Shown: positions 27,294 to 36,262 of the stretch, in pieces
Numbering within the stretch: position 1 is the first letter of the stretch
Layout: each line of letters starts with the position of its first letter
Source of the DNA: Opitutaceae bacterium
GTDB taxonomy: Bacteria > Verrucomicrobiota > Verrucomicrobiia > Opitutales > Opitutaceae
Reading direction: 5' to 3'
Length of the DNA: 39,068 bases
NCBI GenBank assembly: GCA_027488595.1
Contig: JAIYBI010000012.1
Coordinates: 1 to 39,068, forward strand
Translations under genes and position numbers: made by a program
Notes under the pieces: model-generated
What the model saw: only the letters and a program-made list of their open reading frames with translations
What the model was told of the DNA's origin: nothing
The model's database searches: none

Positions 27294-28460
27294 ATGGTCG
27301 CCATGCCTGCTTGCCCGAATGATTTGCACCATCTCCCGATCCCGTTTGGAAAAACCCGCCATCTTTTGCCAACTATGAAAACCCCGAAGCCAGCCCTGCG
27401 TGATCCTGTGACAATTGCCGATGTCGCCGGGCGACTACGTGTGAGCAAGGCGACGGTGTCGGTTGCATTGCGGGGGAAACCCGGGGTTTCGCAGGAAGTC
27501 GCGGCGAGGATTCGCGCTGCCGCCGTGCGAATGGGATACCACCTGAATCCATTGCTCGGAATTCACATGGCCCAAGTGCGAAACAACCGCCGAGCGCGAT
27601 TTCAGGCGACCATCGCGTGGATCAATTCCCACGTCTCGATCGATGCGCCGAGATCCACGGTCAGTTATCAGGAGGGATTGGAGGGAGCGCGACGTCAGGC
27701 TGAAGCGGTGGGCTATGCGCTGGACGAGTTTTGGATGCGGGCGCCGGATATGACCCCGCAAAGTGCAACGCGGATTCTGCGAGCGCGAAACGTGGCTGGA
27801 TTGATCATTGGTCCGCAGCCGGCGGCGGGCGGACATCTGGATTTGGGCTGGGAGCATTTTTCGGCGGTGGCGCTCGGTTATTCCCTCGCCAGTCCGGAAC
27901 TGCACCGGGTGAGCAACGGTCAGCGCGCGACCATGCAGGAGGCATTCGAGCAGTTGGAGCGATTCGGCTACAAGCGGGTCGGAGCGATCATCAACGAAGA
28001 GAACAACGACCGGGTGCGGCGGGCCTGGACATCGGGAGCGTGGGATGCTTACCACAGCCGCCCGAAGGGCTCGCGAATCGAGCCGTTGCTTTTCCATGAA
28101 CGCTACAATCCGCTCACGTCGGCAAAGGTCGCAGACTGGGTGCGGAAAAACCGGCCGGACGGAATGATCATCGAGGATTATGTGCCGGTGATTCTCGCCG
28201 GATTGGAGATGCTCGGGTTGAAACCGGGCCGCGATATCGCCCTGGTTTCCCGTAATGTGCACGAAGGCGAAAAGTTGCTGGCCGGAATAAATCAGGAAGG
28301 TGCGGCGGTGGGCGCGGCGGCGGTGAATTTTCTGGTCGGAATGATCCAGCGCAATGAACGCGGGGTGCCTCGGCATCCACTGCAGCTCTTATTGCCCGGA
28401 ACCTGGCAATCGGGTCCCAGCGTGATCGAACGCAGCCGCGCGACGACCGATGCGTCCTGA
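27294..28460 (+). CDS. LacI-family transcriptional regulator
   Basis: VTIADVAGRLRVSKATVSVALRGKPGVSQEVAARIRAAAVRMGYHLN HTH and hinge; periplasmic-binding-like C-terminal domain. Alternative start MKTPKP at 27375. Confidence 0.92.
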   Translation: MVAMPACPNDLHHLPIPFGKTRHLLPTMKTPKPALRDPVTIADVAGRLRVSKATVSVALRGKPGVSQEVAARIRAAAVRMGYHLNPLLGIHMAQVRNNRRARFQATIAWINSHVSIDAPRSTVSYQEGLEGARRQAEAVGYALDEFWMRAPDMTPQSATRILRARNVAGLIIGPQPAAGGHLDLGWEHFSAVALGYSLASPELHRVSNGQRATMQEAFEQLERFGYKRVGAIINEENNDRVRRAWTSGAWDAYHSRPKGSRIEPLLFHERYNPLTSAKVADWVRKNRPDGMIIEDYVPVILAGLEMLGLKPGRDIALVSRNVHEGEKLLAGINQEGAAVGAAAVNFLVGMIQRNERGVPRHPLQLLLPGTWQSGPSVIERSRATTDAS

Positions 28461-28468
28461 TCCAGGTG

Positions 28469-29314
28469 TCAAGCCGCAGGGCTCGCTGAAGGCCCGTCGG
28501 CTAGATCCAGCGTGTCCTGGTTGTCGGCGGACTCCGTGTTTTCGTCTTCCAACGGATAATCCTGCCTGAAGGCGGCAAAATCTATCAACTCAAAGCGTCC
28601 GTCGAAATGCTCTACGATCGCGGTGAGCGACTCGACCCAGTCCCCGCTGTTGAGGTAATGAATGTCGCCCATCATGCGGTCGGCGGCGGTGTGGATGTGG
28701 CCGCACATCACGCCGGTGCAGTCGCGGCTCTTGGCGAGCTCGGAGATGTGCTCCTCAAAATGTGAAACGTGGCTGACGGCGCGTTTTACGCGGGCCTTAA
28801 CGGCCTTGGAGAGCGAGTAGTAGTCCTTGCCGCGCCAGGTGCGCCAGCGGTTGTAAAGGCGGTTGAGCCGCATGAGGGCGCGGTAGCCCCAATCGCCGAG
28901 GTAGGCGAGAAACACGAAATTCTTGGTCACGGTGTCGAACACATCGCCGTGGAGAACAAGGTAACGTTTTCCGTTGGCGGCCTCATGCACGTGGTCCTCG
29001 ACGAGGTGGAGATTCTCGAAGGCCATGGGCAGGAACTTGCTCAGGACATCGTCGTGGTTGCCGCGCAGGTAAATGACCTCGGTGTTGCGCTTCTCCAGTT
29101 TCTTAAGAACCAGACGAATGAAACGGGTGTGACTCTTGGGCCAGTAAGAGGACTGTTTCAGCCGCCAGCCATCAATGATGTCGCCGTTCAAAATGAGTTT
29201 ATCGCAACGCGTGTATTTAAGAAAATGGTTAACCTCGCGCGCCTTGCAGTCGTGGGTGCCAAGGTGGACGTCGGAGATAATGGCGGTCCGGACTTTGAGC
29301 GTGCGTTTTTCCAT
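28469..29314 (-). CDS. UDP-2,3-diacylglucosamine diphosphatase-like metallophosphoesterase
   Basis: AIISDVHLGTHDCKA, NGDIIDGW, YLRGNHDDVL, VLHGDVFD, CGHIHTAADR calcineurin-like motifs. Confidence 0.85.
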   Translation of the reverse strand: MEKRTLKVRTAIISDVHLGTHDCKAREVNHFLKYTRCDKLILNGDIIDGWRLKQSSYWPKSHTRFIRLVLKKLEKRNTEVIYLRGNHDDVLSKFLPMAFENLHLVEDHVHEAANGKRYLVLHGDVFDTVTKNFVFLAYLGDWGYRALMRLNRLYNRWRTWRGKDYYSLSKAVKARVKRAVSHVSHFEEHISELAKSRDCTGVMCGHIHTAADRMMGDIHYLNSGDWVESLTAIVEHFDGRFELIDFAAFRQDYPLEDENTESADNQDTLDLADGPSASPAA

Positions 29315-29379
29315 TATGAAAACGGGTTTAGCGAATGAGTGAAGGCTGACGAGGCGTCAGGTGCTCCGTAACCTGATTG

Positions 29380-30276
29380 TTACGGAACATCGGTTGGAAT
29401 TACGATCCGGAGACTGGCCGGGCGTATGGAAATCTCAATGGCAGCGGGGGCGTGGCGGACCTCGCCGTCGGTATGGATAAAGCCGGGCGCGGGACGCTCG
29501 ATCACAAAGCGGGCGGCGCGGAGATGGGTGACGCTGGCGGCACCGTGGATTTTGCCGGTGAAAAGGCGGAAGGCGAGGGGGATGGCGTTCCAGGTGGTTA
29601 CGCGGCTGAGCACCGTGAGATCGAGCAGGCCGTCGTCCACCCGGGCTCCCGGGGCGATGTAGCAGTCGTTGCCATACTGGTCCGAGTTGGCGACCGCGAC
29701 GATGAAACCGGGAGTGGTGATGGGCAGGGCGTTGTCGGCGCGGATGGTGTAGTTGGCCGACTCATACGAAAACAAGGTGCCGATGGAGGTGCGCACGTAA
29801 GAGGGCAGGCCGCGGCGGGTGAGGGCGTTGAAGCGGGCGCTGATCTCGGCGTCGAAGCCAAGGCCCATGGCGTTGAAAAACGGGTGCCCGTCGGCGACAC
29901 CGGTGTCTATGGTGCGGGTGCGGCCGCCGAGCAGGGCTCGGAAGGCGCCTTTGCCGGGACCGGGAATCCCGAGGTGGCGCCCGAGTCCATTGCCCGAGCC
30001 GCAAGGGATCAGTCCGAGGGCGGCGGGAGTTCCGACGAGGGCGGCGGCGACCTCGTTCATGGTGCCATCGCCACCGATGGCCACGACCATATCGCAGCCC
30101 TCATCCAAGGCTCGGCGGGCGAGCTCGGTGGCGTGCAAGGGGTGCTCGGTGGGGACTACGGTGGCGTCTAGGTTATGTTCCGCGATAAACTCGCGGGCGC
30201 GACCGAGGAGCCAGGGATTGCGGGCGTTGTGGCCGGAGCGGGGATTGAAAATGAAACGGGCGCGAGGAAGTGGCAT
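29380..30276 (-). CDS. Diacylglycerol kinase-family lipid kinase (YegS/BmrU-like)
   Basis: RARFIFNPRSGH, VVAIGGDGTMNEVAAALVG, LGLIPCGSGNGLGRHLGIP. Start chosen at MPLPRARF. Confidence 0.88.
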   Translation of the reverse strand: MPLPRARFIFNPRSGHNARNPWLLGRAREFIAEHNLDATVVPTEHPLHATELARRALDEGCDMVVAIGGDGTMNEVAAALVGTPAALGLIPCGSGNGLGRHLGIPGPGKGAFRALLGGRTRTIDTGVADGHPFFNAMGLGFDAEISARFNALTRRGLPSYVRTSIGTLFSYESANYTIRADNALPITTPGFIVAVANSDQYGNDCYIAPGARVDDGLLDLTVLSRVTTWNAIPLAFRLFTGKIHGAASVTHLRAARFVIERPAPGFIHTDGEVRHAPAAIEISIRPASLRIVIPTDVP

Positions 30277-30280
30277 CGGG

Positions 30281-30316
30281 CGAATGACGAATGCCGAATG
30301 ACTAATGACGAATGGG
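30281..30316. repeat. Degenerate heptamer repeat (CATTCGT/CATTAGT type) at a gene junction
   Basis: cgaatgacgaatgccgaatgactaatgacgaatggg. Confidence 0.65.
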
Positions 30317-31489
30317 CAAGCGCGTCGCGTTACGCGCGAACTCGGCAGGCGTAGTGCCGGCGGATGCGGCAACCTCGCTGAGATCTCGGGCGAAGCCGTC
30401 AATCACGCGACTCCAGGGGATGTTCTCGGCGGTGGCGCGGGCGACGAGGCCGAGCGACTGGCGCAGGCGGGGTTCGGCGGCGAGCGCGAGTGAACCGGCG
30501 AGGAAGGCGGCTTCGTCGTCGAGCGGGACGGCCAGACCATTTTCGCGGTCGCGGATGTAGCGGGCGGCCGCCGCGTAGTGGTAGGCACATACCGCAAGTC
30601 CGCTGGCCATGCTCTCGGTGACGACGTTGCCAAAGGTTTCGGTGAGACTCGGGTAGAGAAACACATCCGCCGACGCGTAGTGGCGGGCGAGGTCTTCGCG
30701 CTCAAGGAAACCCGTGAAAACCGCCCACGGGTAGGTGCGTTCCAGTTTGCGGCGCAGCGGGCCGTCGCTCGCCACGACGAACCGGGCGCGGGGATGGGCG
30801 GCGCGAATGGCGGACCAGGCCCGGAAAAGCAGAGCGTAGTTTTTCTCCGCCGCGAGCCGGCTCACATGAATGAAGACCGGATCTTCGGGGCCGGCACCCC
30901 ACGCGGCACGCAGCGCAGAATCGCGTTTGGCGGGCGAGAAGAGATCGGTATCCACCCCGCGCGAGAGCAACTTCATGCCGCGAAAACCATCGCGGGTTAG
31001 CTCGGCGTTCAGCTCGTCCGTCGGCGAGAGCGTGATGCGGGTGCGGTTATGGAACCAGCGCAGGTAGGCGAGGGCGGGGCGGGTGAGAAAGTTGAAGCCG
31101 TAGTGCTTCGAATAACTGTGGAAGTTGGTGTGAAAACTGGAGGCAAGCGGGATGCCCAGTGCGTCGGCGGCTGAAAGCGCGGCCCAGCCTAAAGGCCCCT
31201 CGGTGGCGACGTGCACGACGTCCGGGCGGTTGACCCGCCAAGCCCGTAACAAGGTGCCGCGCATGGGCAGGCCGAGTCGCAGCATGGCGTAGCCGGGGAT
31301 GGGCAGGCCCGGGTGGAGCACCTCGTCGAAAGGTCCGCCGACACGCGGGGAGTCGGACTTGTTTTGCCGGGGCCGGTGGACGGTCACGCCGATTCCACGT
31401 TTGGCCAGGCCGGCGGCGAGATGCCCCAAAGTCATGGCAACGCCGTTGATCTCCGGCGGAAAGGTTTCGGTGACGAGCGCGAGTTTCAA
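30302..31489 (-). CDS. Glycosyltransferase family 4 protein
   Basis: MKLALVTETFPPEINGVAMTLGHLAAGLAKRG; VFLYPSLTETFGNVVTESMASGLAVCAY. Confidence 0.9.
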   Translation of the reverse strand: MKLALVTETFPPEINGVAMTLGHLAAGLAKRGIGVTVHRPRQNKSDSPRVGGPFDEVLHPGLPIPGYAMLRLGLPMRGTLLRAWRVNRPDVVHVATEGPLGWAALSAADALGIPLASSFHTNFHSYSKHYGFNFLTRPALAYLRWFHNRTRITLSPTDELNAELTRDGFRGMKLLSRGVDTDLFSPAKRDSALRAAWGAGPEDPVFIHVSRLAAEKNYALLFRAWSAIRAAHPRARFVVASDGPLRRKLERTYPWAVFTGFLEREDLARHYASADVFLYPSLTETFGNVVTESMASGLAVCAYHYAAAARYIRDRENGLAVPLDDEAAFLAGSLALAAEPRLRQSLGLVARATAENIPWSRVIDGFARDLSEVAASAGTTPAEFARNATRLPIRH

Positions 31490-31582
31490 CTTGCGCTCGG
31501 GATTCGTCGGGAGTCGCTAGGCAGGCAACCGAAAAACCCGCGAACGTGAAGGCGTCCGGCGGTTCTCACCGGTCCGTAACCT

Positions 31583-32530
31583 ATGTGTCGAAACCTTTAC
31601 ATTCTCACCGGTCCCACCGCAGTCGGCAAAACCGAGCTGGCGTTGCGATGGGCGGAGCGGCACGGGGCGGAGATCGTATCGTGTGACGCATCGTTGTTTT
31701 ATCGAGGCATGGATATCGGCACGGCGAAGCCGACCGAGGCGGAGCGGGCGCGGGTGCCGCATCACGGGATAGACGTGTGCGCGGTCCACGAGCGTATGGA
31801 TGTCACCCGTTACGTCGCGCTGGCGCGGGCGGCGTGCGAGGAAATCGCCACGCGCGGGCGGCGGGTGCTGGTGACGGGAGGAAGCGGGTTTTATCTCAAA
31901 GCGTTTTTCGGGCCGGTGGCGGACGATATTGCGGTGCCGGCTGAGTTGAGGGCTGAGCTTTCGGCGCGCTTTGAGAAAGGCGGGCTGGAAGGTCTGGTGG
32001 CGGAGTTGCGGGTGCGCAATCCGGCTGGTTTGGGCGCTCTGGACACAGCGAACCCGCGGCGGGTCTTACGCGGATTGGAGCGGTGTATCGTCACGGGTAA
32101 AACGCTGGCGGAACTCGCGGCGGATTTTGCGGCGCAACCGGGTCCCTTCGCCGATTGGAAAGTGATTTGCACGCGACTGGATCGCGAACCCGAGGAGTTG
32201 CGCGGACGGATCGCGGCGCGGGTGGCGGCGATGCTGGCAGGCGGGCTGGTCGCCGAGGTGGAACGACTGCGCACGCAAGGTCTGGAGGAAAATCCGAGCG
32301 CGGCGGCGGCGATCGGTTACCGCGAAACGCTGACGTGGCTCGACGCCGGGCGGCCGGGCGGCGAGGCCGCACTCGCGACGGAGATTGCGCAGAATACGTG
32401 GGGGCTCGTCCGCAAGCAGCGAACTTGGTTCCGCACCCAGTTACCCGAAGAAAACGTGCGCATGCTGGCGGCCTGGGATGCGACGGTGGAGGCGCTTTTC
32501 AACCTCGAGCCACCCCCCCGCAAAGTGTAA
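31583..32530 (+). CDS. miaA: tRNA dimethylallyltransferase
   Basis: LTGPTAVGKTELALRWAE, IVSCDASLFYRGMDIGTAKPT, VTGGSGFYLKAF, AIGYRETLTWL. Confidence 0.95.
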   Translation: MCRNLYILTGPTAVGKTELALRWAERHGAEIVSCDASLFYRGMDIGTAKPTEAERARVPHHGIDVCAVHERMDVTRYVALARAACEEIATRGRRVLVTGGSGFYLKAFFGPVADDIAVPAELRAELSARFEKGGLEGLVAELRVRNPAGLGALDTANPRRVLRGLERCIVTGKTLAELAADFAAQPGPFADWKVICTRLDREPEELRGRIAARVAAMLAGGLVAEVERLRTQGLEENPSAAAAIGYRETLTWLDAGRPGGEAALATEIAQNTWGLVRKQRTWFRTQLPEENVRMLAAWDATVEALFNLEPPPRKV

Positions 32531-32558
32531 CCAATTTGGTTACACTTTGCGGGGGGGT
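32512..32558. repeat. Perfect 47-nt odd palindrome spanning the miaA stop codon; possible terminator
   Basis: accccccc gcaaagtgtaaccaa-t-ttggttacactttgc gggggggt: two 23-nt arms around one central base. Confidence 0.85.
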
Positions 32559-32631
32559 CGAGAACGAGGGGGAGGTTTTCCAGTGCGGCGGATGATTGAC
32601 CATCGCCGCCGGGCGCGGCTTGAGTGATGGG

Positions 32632-33723
32632 ATGGATAACTCCCTCCGCGTTAATCTCGGTGAACGCAGCTACGATATACACTTCGGCCGTGGACTCGCG
32701 GTCAAAGTGGGAGCGGAGCTGGCTTCGCTGCGGGCGACGGGGCGCAAGGCGGCGGTGGTCACTGACGCCAACTTTGCCGAAAACCAGCCGCATGCGCTGG
32801 CGGAGATCGCCGGTGACGCACCCGTCTTGGTGCTGCCACCAGGAGAAGGAACCAAATGCCTGCGCGAGTTGGGTCGCGTGTGGGATTTTTTGGCCACGCA
32901 GAGACTGGACCGCAGCTCCATCCTGGTCGCGGTCGGCGGCGGTGTGATCGGAGACCTGGCCGGCTTCGCTGCGGCGAGTTATCTGCGCGGCATTCCTTTT
33001 ATTCAGGTGCCGACGACGCTGCTCGCGATGGTGGACAGTTCCGTCGGGGGCAAAACCGGGCTTAATTTGGATGCGGGCAAAAATCTGGTGGGCGCGTTTC
33101 ACCAACCCCGGGCGGTTTACATTGATACGGGTCTGCTGGCCACGCTGCCGCCGCGCGAGTTCGCCGCCGGCATGGCAGAGATCATAAAAGCGGGACTGCT
33201 GGGTGATCCCGAGTTGCTGGCGCGTTTGGAAAAAACACCGCTGACCCTCGCGAGCGCGGACCTGCCCGAGGTGGTGCGGCGGTGTTGCGCGATCAAGGCG
33301 CGCGTCGTCGAGGCCGATGAGCACGAGACCGCGAAGGACGGAGGGCGGGCCCTGTTGAACCTCGGCCACACCTTTGGCCACGCAATCGAACAGGTGACGG
33401 GCTACGGCACCTATTTGCATGGCGAGGCGGTGGCGGTGGGGCTGTGCGCGGCGGCGAGACTGTCGGCCAAACTCGGCAAGATCTCCGTCGCAGACGTCGC
33501 GCGGGTGGACTCGGTGGTGGCGGCGCACGGGTTACCCACGCGGCTGCGCGAACCGCTTTCGTTGACCGCGCTCACGTCAGCGATGAGCCGTGACAAGAAA
33601 GTGCGGGCGGGCGGGCTGCGTTTCGTGGTGTTGGAGTCGCTGGGGTTGGCCATCACTCTCGGTGGCATCGAGCCGGCGCTGGCCGAGGCGGCGTTCAGTG
33701 AGGTCGGTGCGGTGCGTGATTAA
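32632..33723 (+). CDS. aroB: 3-dehydroquinate synthase
   Basis: VAVGGGVIGDLAGFAAASYLRGIPFIQVPTTLLAMVDSSVGGKTGLN; LNLGHTFGHAIE; LHGEAVAVG. Start chosen at MDNSLRV. Confidence 0.95.
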   Translation: MDNSLRVNLGERSYDIHFGRGLAVKVGAELASLRATGRKAAVVTDANFAENQPHALAEIAGDAPVLVLPPGEGTKCLRELGRVWDFLATQRLDRSSILVAVGGGVIGDLAGFAAASYLRGIPFIQVPTTLLAMVDSSVGGKTGLNLDAGKNLVGAFHQPRAVYIDTGLLATLPPREFAAGMAEIIKAGLLGDPELLARLEKTPLTLASADLPEVVRRCCAIKARVVEADEHETAKDGGRALLNLGHTFGHAIEQVTGYGTYLHGEAVAVGLCAAARLSAKLGKISVADVARVDSVVAAHGLPTRLREPLSLTALTSAMSRDKKVRAGGLRFVVLESLGLAITLGGIEPALAEAAFSEVGAVRD

Positions 33724-33762
33724 CGTTTAGCTTTGGGCGGAATCCACGTTCACTCAGTCACC

Positions 33763-34434
33763 ATGGCGGCAATAGACGAAGGCATCGTTCGGGAGTATTT
33801 TGAACAAAACGGATTTTTCGTGCGCCAGATGCGCAAACACGCGGTGCAGGCGCGGCGCAAGACGGGTGAGGAGGAGATTGACCTCGTGGTTTACAACCCC
33901 ACCTGGTCGCGCGAGCGCCGGAAGCCTGAGTTTTTTCTGTTCGCCAATGAACTGCCCTATCTGCACCGGGCGGTCGTATCCGTGAAACCGTGGCACACGG
34001 ACGTGTTTACGCCCGGCACGCTCAAGAGCTCGCCGGAGCTGTTTCGCTTCCTGGAAGAAAATGTGCAGCGCGAGGCGGTTAAGTTTTTTCCGCTGGAGGG
34101 GACGACGGTCGCTGGCGGGCCGGGCACCGTCGGCGGCGAGGGCGCGTCGGCGGACGAAGTAACGAAGATTCTGGTGTTGCCTGCGCTACCGACGCAGGAG
34201 CCGTTTCGCAGTCAAAGCATCGAGCTGCTAAAGGCGCGCGGGGTGGACTGCATCATCTCGTTCCGCGCGATGTTGCTCGACCTGATAGACAAGGTGGAGG
34301 TGAACCGCCATTACCGGAAGAGCGACACGCTGGAAGTTATCCGCATCTTGAAAAACTACGATCTCGTGCGCGATCCGCAGCTCGATTTCCTGCCGGGAGT
34401 GGGACGCGAGGCGCGTGGCCCCAAGTCCCGTTAA
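33763..34434 (+). CDS. Uncharacterised protein, possibly nuclease-like
   Basis: MAAIDEGIVREYFEQNGFFVRQMRKHAVQARRKTGEEEIDLVVYNP...RAVVSVKPWHTD; no named family recognised. Confidence 0.5.
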   Translation: MAAIDEGIVREYFEQNGFFVRQMRKHAVQARRKTGEEEIDLVVYNPTWSRERRKPEFFLFANELPYLHRAVVSVKPWHTDVFTPGTLKSSPELFRFLEENVQREAVKFFPLEGTTVAGGPGTVGGEGASADEVTKILVLPALPTQEPFRSQSIELLKARGVDCIISFRAMLLDLIDKVEVNRHYRKSDTLEVIRILKNYDLVRDPQLDFLPGVGREARGPKSR

Positions 34435-34503
34435 CCCGCCCCGATCGCGGGCCTATGCGCGGGCTTGTCAGAAACGGTGGGGACGGAAAGGGTAGTCACA
34501 GAA

Positions 34504-35268
34504 ATGATACATCCCTCCGCACACATTGAAGCCGGCGCGCAACTTGGCGTGGATTGCGAAGTCATGGCCGGCGCGGTCATCACCCGCCACGCCATCCTCG
34601 GCGATCGTGTGGTCGTGTATCCCGGCGCGGTGGTGGGAGGCGATCCGCAGTTTTTGAAATTCGAGCGTGCGACCCCGAGTTTTGTGCGCGTCGGCGAGGG
34701 CTCGGTGATCCGGGAAAACGTCACGATCAACCGCTCCATTTACGAAGAGAAATCCACCGTGATCGGCGCACGGTGTTTCCTGATGGCGGGTTCCCACGCC
34801 GGCCACGATTGTGAGTTGGCGGATGACGTGGTGCTGGCGAATAACGTGATGCTTGCGGGCCATGTCTCTGTGGGCTCGTGGACCTTTGTGGGTGGCGGTG
34901 CGGCCATCCATCAGTTTTGCCGCATCGGCGAACTTTGTATGGTGGGAGGTCTGGCGCGCATTACCCGTGACCTGGCTCCCGGAACAATGACCACGGAGCG
35001 GGACGAAGTCATCGGCCTCAATCTCGTCGGCATCAAACGCCGCGACTGGCCGCGTGAGACGGTGCGTGAGTTGAAGGCGGCGTTTCGCGTGGTGTATTTC
35101 CAGCCGGGCAACATCCGCGCCATAGCGGCGACGGCGCGGGCATCGGGTGCATTCCCCTCGGCTCAGGCGCAGGCGTTTTTGGAGTTTTTCGCCGGTGGTA
35201 AACGCGGCTTCGCGCGGCCGCGGCGCGAGGGTGTTCCACTTGAAGTTCCTACCGAAGAAACGCGGTAA
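34504..35268 (+). CDS. lpxA: Acyl-ACP--UDP-N-acetylglucosamine O-acyltransferase
   Basis: Left-handed beta-helix hexapeptides; GGDPQFLKF, IRENVTINRS, MAGSHAGHDCELADDVVLANNVMLAGHV. Start chosen at MIHPSAHIE. Confidence 0.92.
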   Translation: MIHPSAHIEAGAQLGVDCEVMAGAVITRHAILGDRVVVYPGAVVGGDPQFLKFERATPSFVRVGEGSVIRENVTINRSIYEEKSTVIGARCFLMAGSHAGHDCELADDVVLANNVMLAGHVSVGSWTFVGGGAAIHQFCRIGELCMVGGLARITRDLAPGTMTTERDEVIGLNLVGIKRRDWPRETVRELKAAFRVVYFQPGNIRAIAATARASGAFPSAQAQAFLEFFAGGKRGFARPRREGVPLEVPTEETR

Positions 35269-35286
35269 ACAGTGGTGGCCGCACAC

Positions 35287-36237
35287 ATGAAGTCATCGCG
35301 TCTTGCCTTTACCTGCGGCGATCCCGCCGGAGTCGGCCCGGAGATTATCGCGGGCTGGCTGGCGGCCAATCCCGACGAGGCCGCGAATGTGGACGTGCAT
35401 GGTCCGGCCACTTGGTTGGCCCGCCTGCCCGGTGCGGGCCGGTTTCGCGCGGTGGCGGCGGGGCCGGCCGATTTCGAACTCACACGGGGGCAGCCGAGCA
35501 TTCAGAGCGCGGCGGTGGCCGACCTCGCGTTGAAGTCGGCGGCGGCGGAGGTTCTCGCCGGGCTTTGCGAGGCGGTGGTCACCGGCCCGGTGGCGAAGAG
35601 CTGGATGGCGCGGGCAGGCTGGCCGCACCCCGGGCAGACGGAGTTTTTTGCCAGCGCGTGGGGCGGGGAGCCGGTGATGGCGTTTTGCGGCGGGCGATTG
35701 CGCGTGGTGTTGCTGACCTGGCATATTCCTTTCGCGGCCGTGCCGGCGCACCTGACTCCCGCCGCCTTCGCGCGGGCGACGGCGGCGGCGGCGGAGTTGT
35801 GCGCGGCGGCGGGCATCAGCGGAACACCGCGCATCGCGGTCTGCGGGTTGAACCCCCATGCAGGTGAGGACGGGCTGCTGGGGACCGAGGAGCGCGACGT
35901 CATAGACCCGATCCTTGACGGGCTGCGCCGTGAGTATCCGGGACTATCGCGCGCACTGCCGGGCGACACGGTATTTGGACGCCAACTACGCGGCGAATTC
36001 GACGCGGTGATTGCGCTGTATCACGATCAGGGACTGGCTCCGCTCAAAACTCTGGAGTTTGACCAGGCGGTGAACGTTACCCTCGGGTTGCCGCATGTGC
36101 GCACCAGCCCGGACCACGGGACCGGGTTCGCCATCGCGGGTCGGGGGCTGGCCGACGGGACGAGTTTTGCCAACGCGGTGCGGGTTGCCCGCGAGATTTG
36201 TGCATTGCGCCGCTTGCGCCAGGGCGGCGCCCGGTAA
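35287..36237 (+). CDS. pdxA: 4-hydroxythreonine-4-phosphate dehydrogenase
   Basis: FTCGDPAGVGPEII; VTGPVAKSW; CGLNPHAGEDGLLGTEE; LYHDQGLAPLK; VNVTLGLPHVRTSPDHGTGF. Confidence 0.93.
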   Translation: MKSSRLAFTCGDPAGVGPEIIAGWLAANPDEAANVDVHGPATWLARLPGAGRFRAVAAGPADFELTRGQPSIQSAAVADLALKSAAAEVLAGLCEAVVTGPVAKSWMARAGWPHPGQTEFFASAWGGEPVMAFCGGRLRVVLLTWHIPFAAVPAHLTPAAFARATAAAAELCAAAGISGTPRIAVCGLNPHAGEDGLLGTEERDVIDPILDGLRREYPGLSRALPGDTVFGRQLRGEFDAVIALYHDQGLAPLKTLEFDQAVNVTLGLPHVRTSPDHGTGFAIAGRGLADGTSFANAVRVAREICALRRLRQGGAR

Positions 36238-36262
36238 ACACTGAGGTCTTGAATTCTAACGC

